From an uncultured beta proteobacterium (GTDB taxonomy: Bacteria; Pseudomonadota; Gammaproteobacteria; Burkholderiales; Burkholderiaceae_B), in the NCBI GenBank assembly GCA_903924715.1, contig CAIYCP010000008.1, positions 1-16,007 on the forward strand: a stretch of DNA of 16,007 nucleotides, given 5' to 3'. This document shows, one piece after another, positions 1-7,065 of this stretch (the first letter of the stretch is position 1; each line of letters opens with the position of its first letter). The translations under genes and the position numbers were made by a program. The notes under the pieces were generated by a model. The model saw only the letters and a program-made list of their open reading frames with translations. It ran no database searches and had not been told where the DNA came from.

Positions 1-1076
1 AGCAAACCTGCTGCCGCAAAAAGATGTCCGGTCGACCACTTAAAACCAGTCACGGGAGGCATATCGGCACCAAATACCCGCAACAAGGCGGCCGTTTCTG
101 AAGCATCAGACTCTTGAGTGCCGTTGCCGTGCGCCACAATCATGCCAACATCGGCGGGCGTAAGTTGTGCATCGGCTAAGGCCAACTCAATTGCACGGCT
201 CAACCCATCACCATCGGCGCGAATGCTGAACAAACCCTCTCCCTCAGAGGCGTCACCGCCCCCCAGGTATTCGCCCAAGACTGTCGCACCGCGCTCTTGC
301 GCAGAAGCTTCGGTTTCGAGCACCAGCGACGCAGCCCCTTCACCCAACAAACAACCATCATGCCGCTGATCAAAGGGTCGTAGACCATCTTTGCCAATCA
401 AACCAACGCGATCAAGATACAACAGGGTTTGCGGCTCAATCGGGGCATCATGGCCCACAGCCACGACGCGTTGAGCATCGCCCTCGCGCAGCGCCCAGGC
501 ACTTTCAATCACCGACAAGAGCCCACTTGACGTGTGATTGGTGATGCAACCGTTTGGTCCTTTGAGTTGATGGCGAATACTGATGTGACACAGCACGTTA
601 TTAGGCAACGACTTGAGCAACCACATCGGGTTGACCATATTCGATAATTCACGACCAAACCCATTCAAATCATTTTTTGTTTCGGCCATGAGCGGGAAAT
701 AGTCGTAGTTGACTTCAAAGGCACCTGCGCCCGAGCCCACATAACAACCGGTCTGATCGGCGTAGTGCGCGGCCGCGGCTTCGTCGAGCGCTTCACGCCA
801 GGCCGTCAAGCCTGCTTGTTCAATGGCCTGACTCCCCGCATAGATGCCAAAGACATCAGAGCGACGCACAAGCTTGAGCAACTTACGGTCACCGAGTAAC
901 TTGCCGCCGTTGTAATCAGGTACTTCGGCAGCCAAGCAACCTTGAAATTGTTCTGCGTTGAAGCTCGTGATTGGAGCTAAGGCCGAGCGCCCAGCTAACA
1001 AGGCTTCAACAATACTGCCGGGGTCAGTGCCGGCACCGCAGATCGCACCATTTCCTGTAATTACGATTCGACTCAT
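1..1076 (-). CDS. Ketosynthase-like protein without catalytic Cys (chain-length-factor-like), partial
   Basis: Thiolase-fold beta-ketoacyl-ACP synthase homologue. The ATG at 1076 opens a frame with no stop to the left edge: 358 codons, so roughly 50 C-terminal residues are missing if it has the usual 400-410. It begins MSRIVITGNGAICGAGTD, the normal family opening. At the nucleophile the family motif TACASG reads NHTSSG, with Thr182 (codon 531-533) in place of Cys. The other catalytic positions survive: His316 in AHGNGT, Lys346 and His351 in the KWSTGH segment. A Cys-less homologue directly after an intact ketosynthase (5-base gap, GGTGA ribosome site) resembles the KS-beta/chain-length factor of type II polyketide synthases and the Cys-less partner in aryl polyene clusters. 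The inferred role is a non-condensing or decarboxylating partner in a heterodimer with the upstream KS. A separate enzyme using Thr cannot be excluded. Confidence 0.85.
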   Translation of the reverse strand, partial: MSRIVITGNGAICGAGTDPGSIVEALLAGRSALAPITSFNAEQFQGCLAAEVPDYNGGKLLGDRKLLKLVRRSDVFGIYAGSQAIEQAGLTAWREALDEAAAAHYADQTGCYVGSGAGAFEVNYDYFPLMAETKNDLNGFGRELSNMVNPMWLLKSLPNNVLCHISIRHQLKGPNGCITNHTSSGLLSVIESAWALREGDAQRVVAVGHDAPIEPQTLLYLDRVGLIGKDGLRPFDQRHDGCLLGEGAASLVLETEASAQERGATVLGEYLGGGDASEGEGLFSIRADGDGLSRAIELALADAQLTPADVGMIVAHGNGTQESDASETAALLRVFGADMPPVTGFKWSTGHLFAAAGL

Positions 1077-1081
1077 GGTGC

Positions 1082-2395
1082 TCACCGTCCTGCAGCGACA
1101 AGCGCCGCTGTTTCTTCTGGGTGTCGAAAGGCCAAGCAACTATTACTTCCCCCGAAGCCTAACGAATTTGAAAGTGCCATTCCAATGCGCTGCTCACGCG
1201 GTCGGTCACGAACAATATTGACGTCGCAGTCAGGATCAAGTTGCTGCAAATTAGCATTGGGTGGCATCAAGCCATCGCGAATCGCTAACGCGCACAACCC
1301 TGCCTCGACCGCACCAGCAGCGGCAATCAGATGGCCCGTCACGCTTTTCGTTGAGCTGACGCCAACGGCCTTCACCCGATCACCGAAAACTGCTTTGACT
1401 GCGGCACATTCGCTGCGATCGTTCATCGGAGTAGAGGTGCCGTGCGCGTTTAGATAATCAATATCTGCAAACCCGGCACCTGCGTCCGCAATTGCCCGGC
1501 GCATTGATTGAATCGGCCCGTCACCCGAGGGATGAGAATCTGTGATGCGATACGACGAAAGAGAGTTGCCGTCGCCAGCAAGCTCAGCGTATATTGTCGC
1601 GCCGCGCTGAACTGCAGAGTTCCATTCTTCAAGCACCAAAAAGCCCGCGCCCTCACCCAATACGAAACCGTTTCGGGTTAAGTCAAACGGGCGACTCGCA
1701 CGTTCGGGTTGATCATTATCAGGCGACACCGCAGACAACAAGCAAAAGCCCGAAAGTCCGATCGGCGAAATCATTGAATCAAAACCGCCGGTCAGGACAC
1801 GATCGGCCAATCCGCGCCGAATCAGTCGCATCGCGGTACCGATTGCCTGCCCGCCCGAGGCACAGGCGGTATGCACTGTTGACGAGTAACCTCGTATACC
1901 AAACCGACGTAGCAGCAAAGAAATGCCAGCGGTCGATAAGCTCCGGCTAAAGGCCATCACGTCATTGGCAATAGGCTCGCTCAGCAACGCACTTGCAACG
2001 AACTCGCCTTCAGGGGCTGCAGCGCTTTGCACCGCGGCAATCTCTTGGTGCGACATCATCATCATGCCTGCCCCCACCACGCAACCCCAGCGCGTCGCAT
2101 CTTGCAAGGTCGGACGCACACCCGCATCAGCGATCGCCTGGTCGGCTGCGCCTAAGGCAAACCGATGCGCACGGCTCGCGTACTTAAGCAACTTGCGATC
2201 GTCAATCGGCGGCAGATCGTCAAAACCTTTGACCTCAGCTGCGATGCGGGTTGAAAACCCTGACGCATCAAAAATCGTGATGGGCCCAGCACAACTGCGC
2301 GCCGCTTTGATACGGGCCCAAGTTGAGGCAACATCAAGGCCGGCTGGGGTGACCAGTCCGATACCCGTAATTGCAACGCGACGTCGTGTGGTCAT
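1082..2395 (-). CDS. Beta-ketoacyl-ACP synthase (condensing enzyme, KS-alpha-like)
   Basis: A 437-residue ketosynthase of FabF/KAS II type, expected to catalyse decarboxylative condensation of an acyl group with malonyl-ACP in the cytosol. It begins with the usual VAITGIGLVTPAG segment. The nucleophile is Cys178 in HTACASGG. The two histidines are His318 in NAHGTSTPMND and His355 in the SVTGH segment, with Lys350 just before. The C-terminal glycine-rich SLGFGGSN motif is present. Its start overlaps the dehydratase stop by four bases (ATGA) and has a GGAG ribosome site seven bases upstream, so the two are probably translationally coupled. The next gene is a Cys-less homologue, so this subunit is probably the condensing half of a KS/chain-length-factor pair. 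The substrate is unknown. Housekeeping FabF is less likely, because the neighbours form a dedicated cluster and not the usual fabD-fabG-acpP-fabF arrangement. Confidence 0.92.
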   Translation of the reverse strand: MTTRRRVAITGIGLVTPAGLDVASTWARIKAARSCAGPITIFDASGFSTRIAAEVKGFDDLPPIDDRKLLKYASRAHRFALGAADQAIADAGVRPTLQDATRWGCVVGAGMMMMSHQEIAAVQSAAAPEGEFVASALLSEPIANDVMAFSRSLSTAGISLLLRRFGIRGYSSTVHTACASGGQAIGTAMRLIRRGLADRVLTGGFDSMISPIGLSGFCLLSAVSPDNDQPERASRPFDLTRNGFVLGEGAGFLVLEEWNSAVQRGATIYAELAGDGNSLSSYRITDSHPSGDGPIQSMRRAIADAGAGFADIDYLNAHGTSTPMNDRSECAAVKAVFGDRVKAVGVSSTKSVTGHLIAAAGAVEAGLCALAIRDGLMPPNANLQQLDPDCDVNIVRDRPREQRIGMALSNSLGFGGSNSCLAFRHPEETAALVAAGR

Positions 2396-3273
2396 GCAGT
2401 GTCTCCGGCAAACGCAAAATACATCTTGGCGCCTGCAATGGTTTTACCTTCGGCCTGAGCAGTCAGCTTGACCATGTAGGGTTCGAGCTCGTCTGAGCCA
2501 GGTGCTGCCAACAGGGCCGATAGCAACAAGGTTGCCCCGGGCGCTGTAAAGGCACGCACCTTGACATTGGTGATCCGCGTCAGGTGCAGCACAGCCCCGT
2601 TAGCGGCTTGAGCCGCCACACGGATTGCCAACTGTAACAGTGCATCGAGCAACAAGGTTGCAGGAAACACCGGTCGGCGCGGAAAATGATCTTCAAAAAA
2701 AGCAGCCTGTGCTGGCACCGCAAGCTGCGCCTGAAGGTGCCCCAAGGTGGACGATGGCAAGTCGGTTAAAGACGGGTTAGGAACGCCCCTAAAAGCCCCC
2801 GCGGCGCGACCGCCCGTACTGAGTTGGGCGAAGTCAGCCGCCAGTGCCGCCGGATCGTCAAACTCTTGTATATCGAGCATTGAACCGACCGTATCAGCAA
2901 GCTCAAGCACAAGACAACCCTTAACCAGTGCGTGGCCACGATACAAAATCGACTCGGCGTCGCAAGATTCGATATCGACGATAAGTTCAAGGGTGTCGCC
3001 AGGCTTGGGAAGCGAAAAAATCTTTGTGTCGCCCGCCAGGGCAGCCACTGGGCGATGAGTGAACCCAAGCGTCGACATTGCCACCCACGCCGCCAGTTGA
3101 CCCAACGCCTCGGCTACTAAACTAGCCGGAAAGTGCTCAATATTGGCAGGGATTGTGTAGAGGCCGCACACACGTGTGACCCCTTGGATTTGAGTGATCT
3201 GATCGACAAAGGAGAATGCAGCAAAGCGACCGGTTGGCGCGGCCGAAGTGGCCCGCGCCGTACTCAAGACCAT
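2392..3273 (-). CDS. Double-hotdog 3-hydroxyacyl-ACP dehydratase (FabA/FabZ-like)
   Basis: A 293-residue protein with two hotdog halves. The C-terminal half (about 175-290) carries a FabA/FabZ active site: His196 in DHFP, then PVFPATLLLDA with Asp210 exactly 14 residues after the His. That is the spacing in FabZ (Glu) and FabA (Asp). The N-terminal half (about 15-135) has a shortened copy, EHFPASLVAEALGQL, with His47 and Glu55. It lacks the intervening Pro-rich loop, so it may be structural or bind a different substrate. The predicted role is dehydration of 3-hydroxyacyl-ACP to enoyl-ACP, between the ketoreductase and enoyl reductase of the same operon. Its ATG shares one base with the ACP stop (TGATG) and its stop overlaps the KS start, indicating tight coupling. 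A C-terminal Asp is FabA-like, but isomerase activity cannot be judged from sequence. Confidence 0.82.
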   Translation of the reverse strand: MVLSTARATSAAPTGRFAAFSFVDQITQIQGVTRVCGLYTIPANIEHFPASLVAEALGQLAAWVAMSTLGFTHRPVAALAGDTKIFSLPKPGDTLELIVDIESCDAESILYRGHALVKGCLVLELADTVGSMLDIQEFDDPAALAADFAQLSTGGRAAGAFRGVPNPSLTDLPSSTLGHLQAQLAVPAQAAFFEDHFPRRPVFPATLLLDALLQLAIRVAAQAANGAVLHLTRITNVKVRAFTAPGATLLLSALLAAPGSDELEPYMVKLTAQAEGKTIAGAKMYFAFAGDTA

Positions 3274-3701
3274 CAGCCAGCGGCTTGTGAGGCGCGCTGA
3301 GCACGAATCACGAGCTTGCAGAAGGTTTCGGGCGTATACAACCGCGCGATGTGATCTACGCGCATCGGTAATTTAAAGCGGGATTCGTCAATTTCAGACA
3401 AATACTCACGCAAGCGCGCCACACCTTTGTCTGTCACAACCCCAGCTTGTTCGAAATCCGTCACGGGCATGTCACCGCGGACGTCTTCGATGATCTTGCC
3501 ACGCGGCACCTTGATTTTAAAGGCACGTTCAAGGCGAAACACCATATCAAGGAAGTCGATCGATTCTGCGTCAAGGCCCTCGATAAGGGATACATCGAGC
3601 TTGATGTCATCTACGTCGCAACCGAGGGCATCTGCCATCGTTTTTTGAACGGTGGGAAACACCGCCATAATTTCTTCTTTCGAGATGACTGCTTCAGCCA
3701 T
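3273..3701 (-). CDS. Acyl carrier protein with C-terminal extension
   Basis: A 142-residue carrier protein, against 75-85 for ordinary ACPs. Residues about 8-85 form the four-helix carrier domain. The phosphopantetheine site is Ser47 in GLDAESIDFLDMVFRLE, a variant of the classic DSL motif, so the prosthetic arm should attach there by a phosphopantetheinyl transferase encoded elsewhere. Residues about 86-142 form an additional basic and acidic tail (RLREYLSEIDESRFKLPM and beyond) ending in a hydrophobic-basic stretch. I do not recognise it as a catalytic domain; it may be a docking element for partner enzymes. The ATG has a GGAG site six bases upstream. A 103-base gap separates it from fabG, the largest gap in this operon. 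It is the dedicated carrier for the intermediates handled by the neighbouring enzymes. Confidence 0.88.
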   Translation of the reverse strand: MAEAVISKEEIMAVFPTVQKTMADALGCDVDDIKLDVSLIEGLDAESIDFLDMVFRLERAFKIKVPRGKIIEDVRGDMPVTDFEQAGVVTDKGVARLREYLSEIDESRFKLPMRVDHIARLYTPETFCKLVIRAQRASQAAG

Positions 3702-3804
3702 AATTAGCTCCGAATATGAGGTAAGCGCGCGTTATTTTAACTCAAGTGTTGGGACCCCCCCTCCTTGGCTAGCCAGCACACCTCAGGCGTCTTTGACCAA
3801 AAAC

Positions 3805-4563
3805 TCAGGCCATCTTAAACCCGCCGTCTACATAAAGAATCTGGCCCGTGACGTAACTCGCCATATCTGACACTAAAAATGCGACAGCATTGGCCACTTC
3901 TTGCGCCTGACCATAGCGTTTGAGCAGGATTTTGGCCTTCACTTCGTCATCGGCCAAGTCACGCACCTGTTGCGACATTTCAGTGTCAATGACCCCTGGC
4001 GCCACCGCATTGACCAAAATTTTACGCGGCGCAAGCTCGACGGCCAGCGCGCGGGTCAAGGCGTCGATCGCGCCTTTACTTGCTGCGTAATTGGCCTGCC
4101 CGCGGCCAGCCTTATTGCCAGCTACCGAAGAGAGGTTGACAATCCGGCCTGCCCGCTGAGACATCATGAACGGGATCACCGGACGGGTCACATTAAAGAC
4201 ACCACCAACATTAGTATCTAGTACCGCCGAAATTTCATCATCTTCCATCGCCGCCATCAGGTTATCGCGCACGATACCGGCGTTATTAATCAGAATATCG
4301 ATCCGCTCACACCGCTCGGCCACCGCATTGACGGCCTCGATACACGCGGCTGAATCACTGACATCCACCTGCAACGCGGTCGCCTTGCCACCCGCCGCTG
4401 TCACGCTCGCAATCACCTCTTGGGCTGCGGTTGCATGACCCCGATAGAAAAAATTGACGTCGACACCTTGTGCAGCAAGCAACTCAACGATCGCACGGCC
4501 GATTCCGCGCGAGCCGCCCGTCACAATTGCCACCTTGCCTGCCAAACCAGATTCAAAGCTCAT
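3805..4563 (-). CDS. fabG: 3-oxoacyl-ACP reductase (FabG-type SDR)
   Basis: A 252-residue classical short-chain dehydrogenase expected to reduce 3-oxoacyl-ACP to (3R)-3-hydroxyacyl-ACP with NADPH. It has the nucleotide-binding TGGSRGIG motif at 15-22, the NNAG motif at 93-96, and catalytic Ser146, Tyr159 and Lys163 with the ordinary Y-x3-K spacing (NYAASK). The C-terminal YVDGGFKMA tail matches FabG proteins, which end about here. A TTG at 4572 would add three residues and overlap the upstream stop, but the ATG at 4563 has an AGG nine bases upstream and matches family starts better. It lies five bases downstream of the FabL-like gene and upstream of the ACP, so it is probably the cluster's own ketoreductase and not the housekeeping copy. 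The family assignment is strong. The substrate is inferred from context. Confidence 0.9.
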   Translation of the reverse strand: MSFESGLAGKVAIVTGGSRGIGRAIVELLAAQGVDVNFFYRGHATAAQEVIASVTAAGGKATALQVDVSDSAACIEAVNAVAERCERIDILINNAGIVRDNLMAAMEDDEISAVLDTNVGGVFNVTRPVIPFMMSQRAGRIVNLSSVAGNKAGRGQANYAASKGAIDALTRALAVELAPRKILVNAVAPGVIDTEMSQQVRDLADDEVKAKILLKRYGQAQEVANAVAFLVSDMASYVTGQILYVDGGFKMA

Positions 4564-4568
4564 TGTGT

Positions 4569-5324
4569 TCAACCTGAAATTGAAAAACCACCATCGACCA
4601 CCAAGGTATGACCATTAATCCAGGCAGCCTCAGGCAAACAAAGTAAGTAAACCGCATCAGCAACGTTAGTCGGCAACAAGCTCGGGCCAATCGGCGTGCG
4701 CGCGGCGAACTCTGACAACACCTGATCGCGGTTCGGGAAATGACTCAGTGCATCAGTATCAACCACACCAGCTGACACTGTATTGACGCGAATCCCTTTA
4801 GGACCGAGCTCTTGGGCCAGCGTGCGCACCAGTGCCTCGAGCGCCGCTTTTGAGGCACCTATAAATCCATAATGCGGCATTGCCCGCTGGGCACCCAAGC
4901 TCGACATCGCAACAATGCGCCCCCCGTTCTTCATTAAGGGCAAGGCCTGCTGCGCCAATAAGTTAACTGCGAATGCGTTGGTTTCAAGACACCAGCGAAA
5001 GTGCTTCAGACTCATCTCCATCGCAGGCTTCAATACCCCAGAGGCGGCATTACTAATCACAATATCCAACTGACCAAATTCTTTCGTGATGACTTCAAAC
5101 ATCTCGAGCACGCTATCGGGTACCCCAACACTGGCCTGCACCGCAATCGCCCGACGCCCCATTCCGCGCACTTCGGCGCATACGGCCTCGGCCTCATCAA
5201 AACTGTTGTAGTAGTTGGCGACGATGTCGCAACCGGCCGAGGCCAGCTTTAACGCACAGGCACGACCGATGCCGCGCGCCGCGCCGGTCACTAGGGCAAC
5301 TTTACCAAGCAGGGGCTGACTCAT
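4569..5324 (-). CDS. fabL: Enoyl-ACP reductase, FabL-type (ENR III) SDR
   Basis: A 251-residue SDR resembling Bacillus FabL, which reduces trans-2-enoyl-ACP to acyl-ACP with NADPH. The cofactor motif is TGAARGIG (13-20). The key distinction from FabG is the active site: Tyr152 and Lys159 are separated by six residues (YGFIGASK), the enoyl-reductase spacing. The SAGVVDTDALSHFPN segment after the active site closely matches what I recall of FabL. The last strand reads LVVDGGFSISG. A TTG at 5375 would add 17 unconvincing residues, so I place the start at the ATG at 5324, although the nearest GGAG is 13 bases away. It appears to be the first gene of the operon. It implies that the acyl chain made here is at least partly saturated. 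FabI or FabV is the usual housekeeping enoyl reductase in this lineage, so a FabL-type gene suggests a specialised role. Confidence 0.8.
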   Translation of the reverse strand: MSQPLLGKVALVTGAARGIGRACALKLASAGCDIVANYYNSFDEAEAVCAEVRGMGRRAIAVQASVGVPDSVLEMFEVITKEFGQLDIVISNAASGVLKPAMEMSLKHFRWCLETNAFAVNLLAQQALPLMKNGGRIVAMSSLGAQRAMPHYGFIGASKAALEALVRTLAQELGPKGIRVNTVSAGVVDTDALSHFPNRDQVLSEFAARTPIGPSLLPTNVADAVYLLCLPEAAWINGHTLVVDGGFSISG

Positions 5325-5534
5325 AGTATTGGGAAGACTCCGATCATTCGAACATAAGCAAGCATAAAGGTGCAAAGTTTAACCAAGATCGCCTGAGGCA
5401 ACTAATTAGCGAACCTGCCACCTTCCATCTTACAATGGCGCCAAGCCAGTCTTTTTCGCATTATCGGCAATTTGTGCCTCATTCAACCTCTGTTTCGTGC
5501 CCCTGCGGCTCCGATGCTTAAAAAAGGATCTTGT
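5325..5534. promoter_or_regulatory. Divergent intergenic region between fabL operon and mmsA
   Basis: These 210 bases separate the two divergent start codons and must hold the promoters of both units. On the plus strand a TACAAT at 5431-5436 resembles a -10 box and abuts the palindrome TGGCGCCA (5436-5443), but no good -35 is visible. A second short palindrome, CTAATTAG, lies at 5402-5409. On the minus strand TATGCT and TATGTT hexamers lie about 25-40 bases upstream of the fabL ATG, again without a convincing -35. The boundaries of any promoter are not resolved. Confidence 0.4.
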
Positions 5535-7058
5535 ATGTCTAAGCAGCCACCCATGCCCACCATCCCCAGTGTCGTCTCGCATTGGATTCACAACCAAGCG
5601 ATTGTCAATGCGGGCGCACGCTCGCAAGACGTCTTTAATCCCGCAACGGGTCAAGTCGCGCGCAAAGTTGAGCTCGCTAGCCTAGAGACCGTACAGGCGG
5701 CTGTCGACAGCGCTAAACAGGCGTTTGCTAGTTGGGCGGATACCCCACCCATTCGCCGTGCCCGCATCATGAATAATTTTTTAGCGTTACTCAATGAACG
5801 CAAAGACGAGCTCGCTTCGATCATCACGCAAGAACACGGCAAAGTATTTACAGATGCGCAAGGCGAGGTCATGCGCGGCATCGATATCGTTGAATTCGCC
5901 TGCGGAATGCCGCAATTGTTAAAAGGCGACTTTACCGACCAAGTCTCCACCGGAATCGACAACTGGACCCTGCGCCAGCCGTTGGGTGTTGTGGCCGGAA
6001 TCACGCCTTTTAATTTTCCGTGCATGGTTCCTTGCTGGATGTTTCCTGTGGCGATTGCCGCGGGCAACTGTTTTATTTTAAAACCCAGCGAACGCGACCC
6101 CTCTGCGTCCATTTACATGGCTCAACTCTTTAAAGAAGCTGGTTTACCTGACGGCGTCTTTAACGTCGTGCAAGGCGATAAAGTCGCTGTCGATGGGCTT
6201 CTCGAACACCCCGACGTCAAAGCGATCAGCTTTGTCGGCTCAACACCAATCGCACAATATATCTACCAACGCGGTGCCGATTTAGGCAAGCGCGTGCAAG
6301 CCTTAGGCGGCGCTAAAAATCACATGGTCGTGATGCCCGATGCCGATATCGACCAAGCTGTTGATGGTCTGATCGGTGCGGCCTACGGCTCAGCCGGTGA
6401 GCGCTGCATGGCCATCTCAGTGGCTGTTCTGGTAGGCGACATTGCAGACAAAGTCGTACCTTTACTGGCAGCGCGTGCAAAAACACTCAAAATCAAAAAT
6501 GGACTTGAGCTTGATGCTGAAATGGGTCCGATTGTCACGCGCCAAGCGCTTGAGCGTATCGAAGGCTATATCGAAGTGGGTGTCAAAGAAGGCGCCAAAC
6601 TGGTCGTGGATGGTCGCGGGCTTAAAGTGCCCGGTCACGAGCACGGGTTCTTCACGGGCGGTAGCTTGTTTGATAACGTGACGCCCTCAATGCGTATTTA
6701 TAAAGAAGAAATTTTCGGACCCGTACTGTCATGCGTGCGCGTCAAAGACTTTGGTCAAGCGGTTGATCTCATCAATGCCCACGAATTTGGCAATGGTGTT
6801 TCTTGCTACACGCGTGACGGTAACGTTGCACGCGAATTTAGCCGCCGTATCCAAGTGGGCATGGTCGGAATCAATGTGCCGATTCCTGTGCCGATGGCTT
6901 GGCATGGCTTCGGTGGCTGGAAGAAAAGTCTGTTTGGTGACATGCACGCCTACGGAGAAGAAGGCGTGCGGTTTTACACCAAACAAAAATCCATTATGCA
7001 GCGTTGGCCCGAGACCATCGGAAAAGGTGCTGAGTTCGTGATGCCCACTGCGAAGTAA
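5535..7058 (+). CDS. mmsA: CoA-acylating methylmalonate-semialdehyde dehydrogenase
   Basis: A 507-residue aldehyde dehydrogenase superfamily enzyme converting (methyl)malonate semialdehyde, CoA and NAD+ to propionyl-CoA or acetyl-CoA, with CO2 release. It acts in valine, beta-alanine and inositol breakdown. Visible marks are FNFPCMVPCWMFPVAIAAGN near 159-178, KPSERDPS for cofactor binding, and nucleophile Cys291 in GSAGERCMAIS. GGAKNH (258-263) has Asn where hydrolytic ALDHs have the general-base Glu, the hallmark of the CoA-dependent MMSDH subfamily. The start is the ATG at 5535, preceded by AAAGGA at normal distance; a longer TTG-initiated frame is unlikely. No mmsB or other valine-pathway gene is nearby. 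It is divergent from the acyl-chain operon and is followed after 7 bases by queC. Confidence 0.95.
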   Translation: MSKQPPMPTIPSVVSHWIHNQAIVNAGARSQDVFNPATGQVARKVELASLETVQAAVDSAKQAFASWADTPPIRRARIMNNFLALLNERKDELASIITQEHGKVFTDAQGEVMRGIDIVEFACGMPQLLKGDFTDQVSTGIDNWTLRQPLGVVAGITPFNFPCMVPCWMFPVAIAAGNCFILKPSERDPSASIYMAQLFKEAGLPDGVFNVVQGDKVAVDGLLEHPDVKAISFVGSTPIAQYIYQRGADLGKRVQALGGAKNHMVVMPDADIDQAVDGLIGAAYGSAGERCMAISVAVLVGDIADKVVPLLAARAKTLKIKNGLELDAEMGPIVTRQALERIEGYIEVGVKEGAKLVVDGRGLKVPGHEHGFFTGGSLFDNVTPSMRIYKEEIFGPVLSCVRVKDFGQAVDLINAHEFGNGVSCYTRDGNVAREFSRRIQVGMVGINVPIPVPMAWHGFGGWKKSLFGDMHAYGEEGVRFYTKQKSIMQRWPETIGKGAEFVMPTAK

Positions 7059-7065
7059 TGCACTG

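Noticed and set aside
118..2471. Plus-strand open frames across the two ketosynthase genes
   Set aside because: They lie fully inside well-supported minus-strand ketosynthases in other frames, and their translations show no family resemblance.
4564..4572. TTG start for FabG at 4572, giving a stop/start overlap with fabL
   Set aside because: The ATG at 4563 fits family starts and has a better-placed AGG; the three extra residues add nothing.
1..5324. Classification of the acyl operon as a standard aryl polyene cluster
   Set aside because: The KS/Cys-less KS pair fits, but a FabL-type enoyl reductase is not expected in a polyene pathway, and no aryl-starter genes (ammonia lyase, aryl-CoA ligase) are visible.
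5325..5375. TTG-initiated 17-residue extension of the FabL-like protein
   Set aside because: The extra residues do not resemble any SDR N terminus, and the normal family start begins at the ATG at 5324.
5472..5534. TTG-initiated extension of MmsA
   Set aside because: The ATG at 5535 has a good AAAGGA ribosome site and gives the usual family length.
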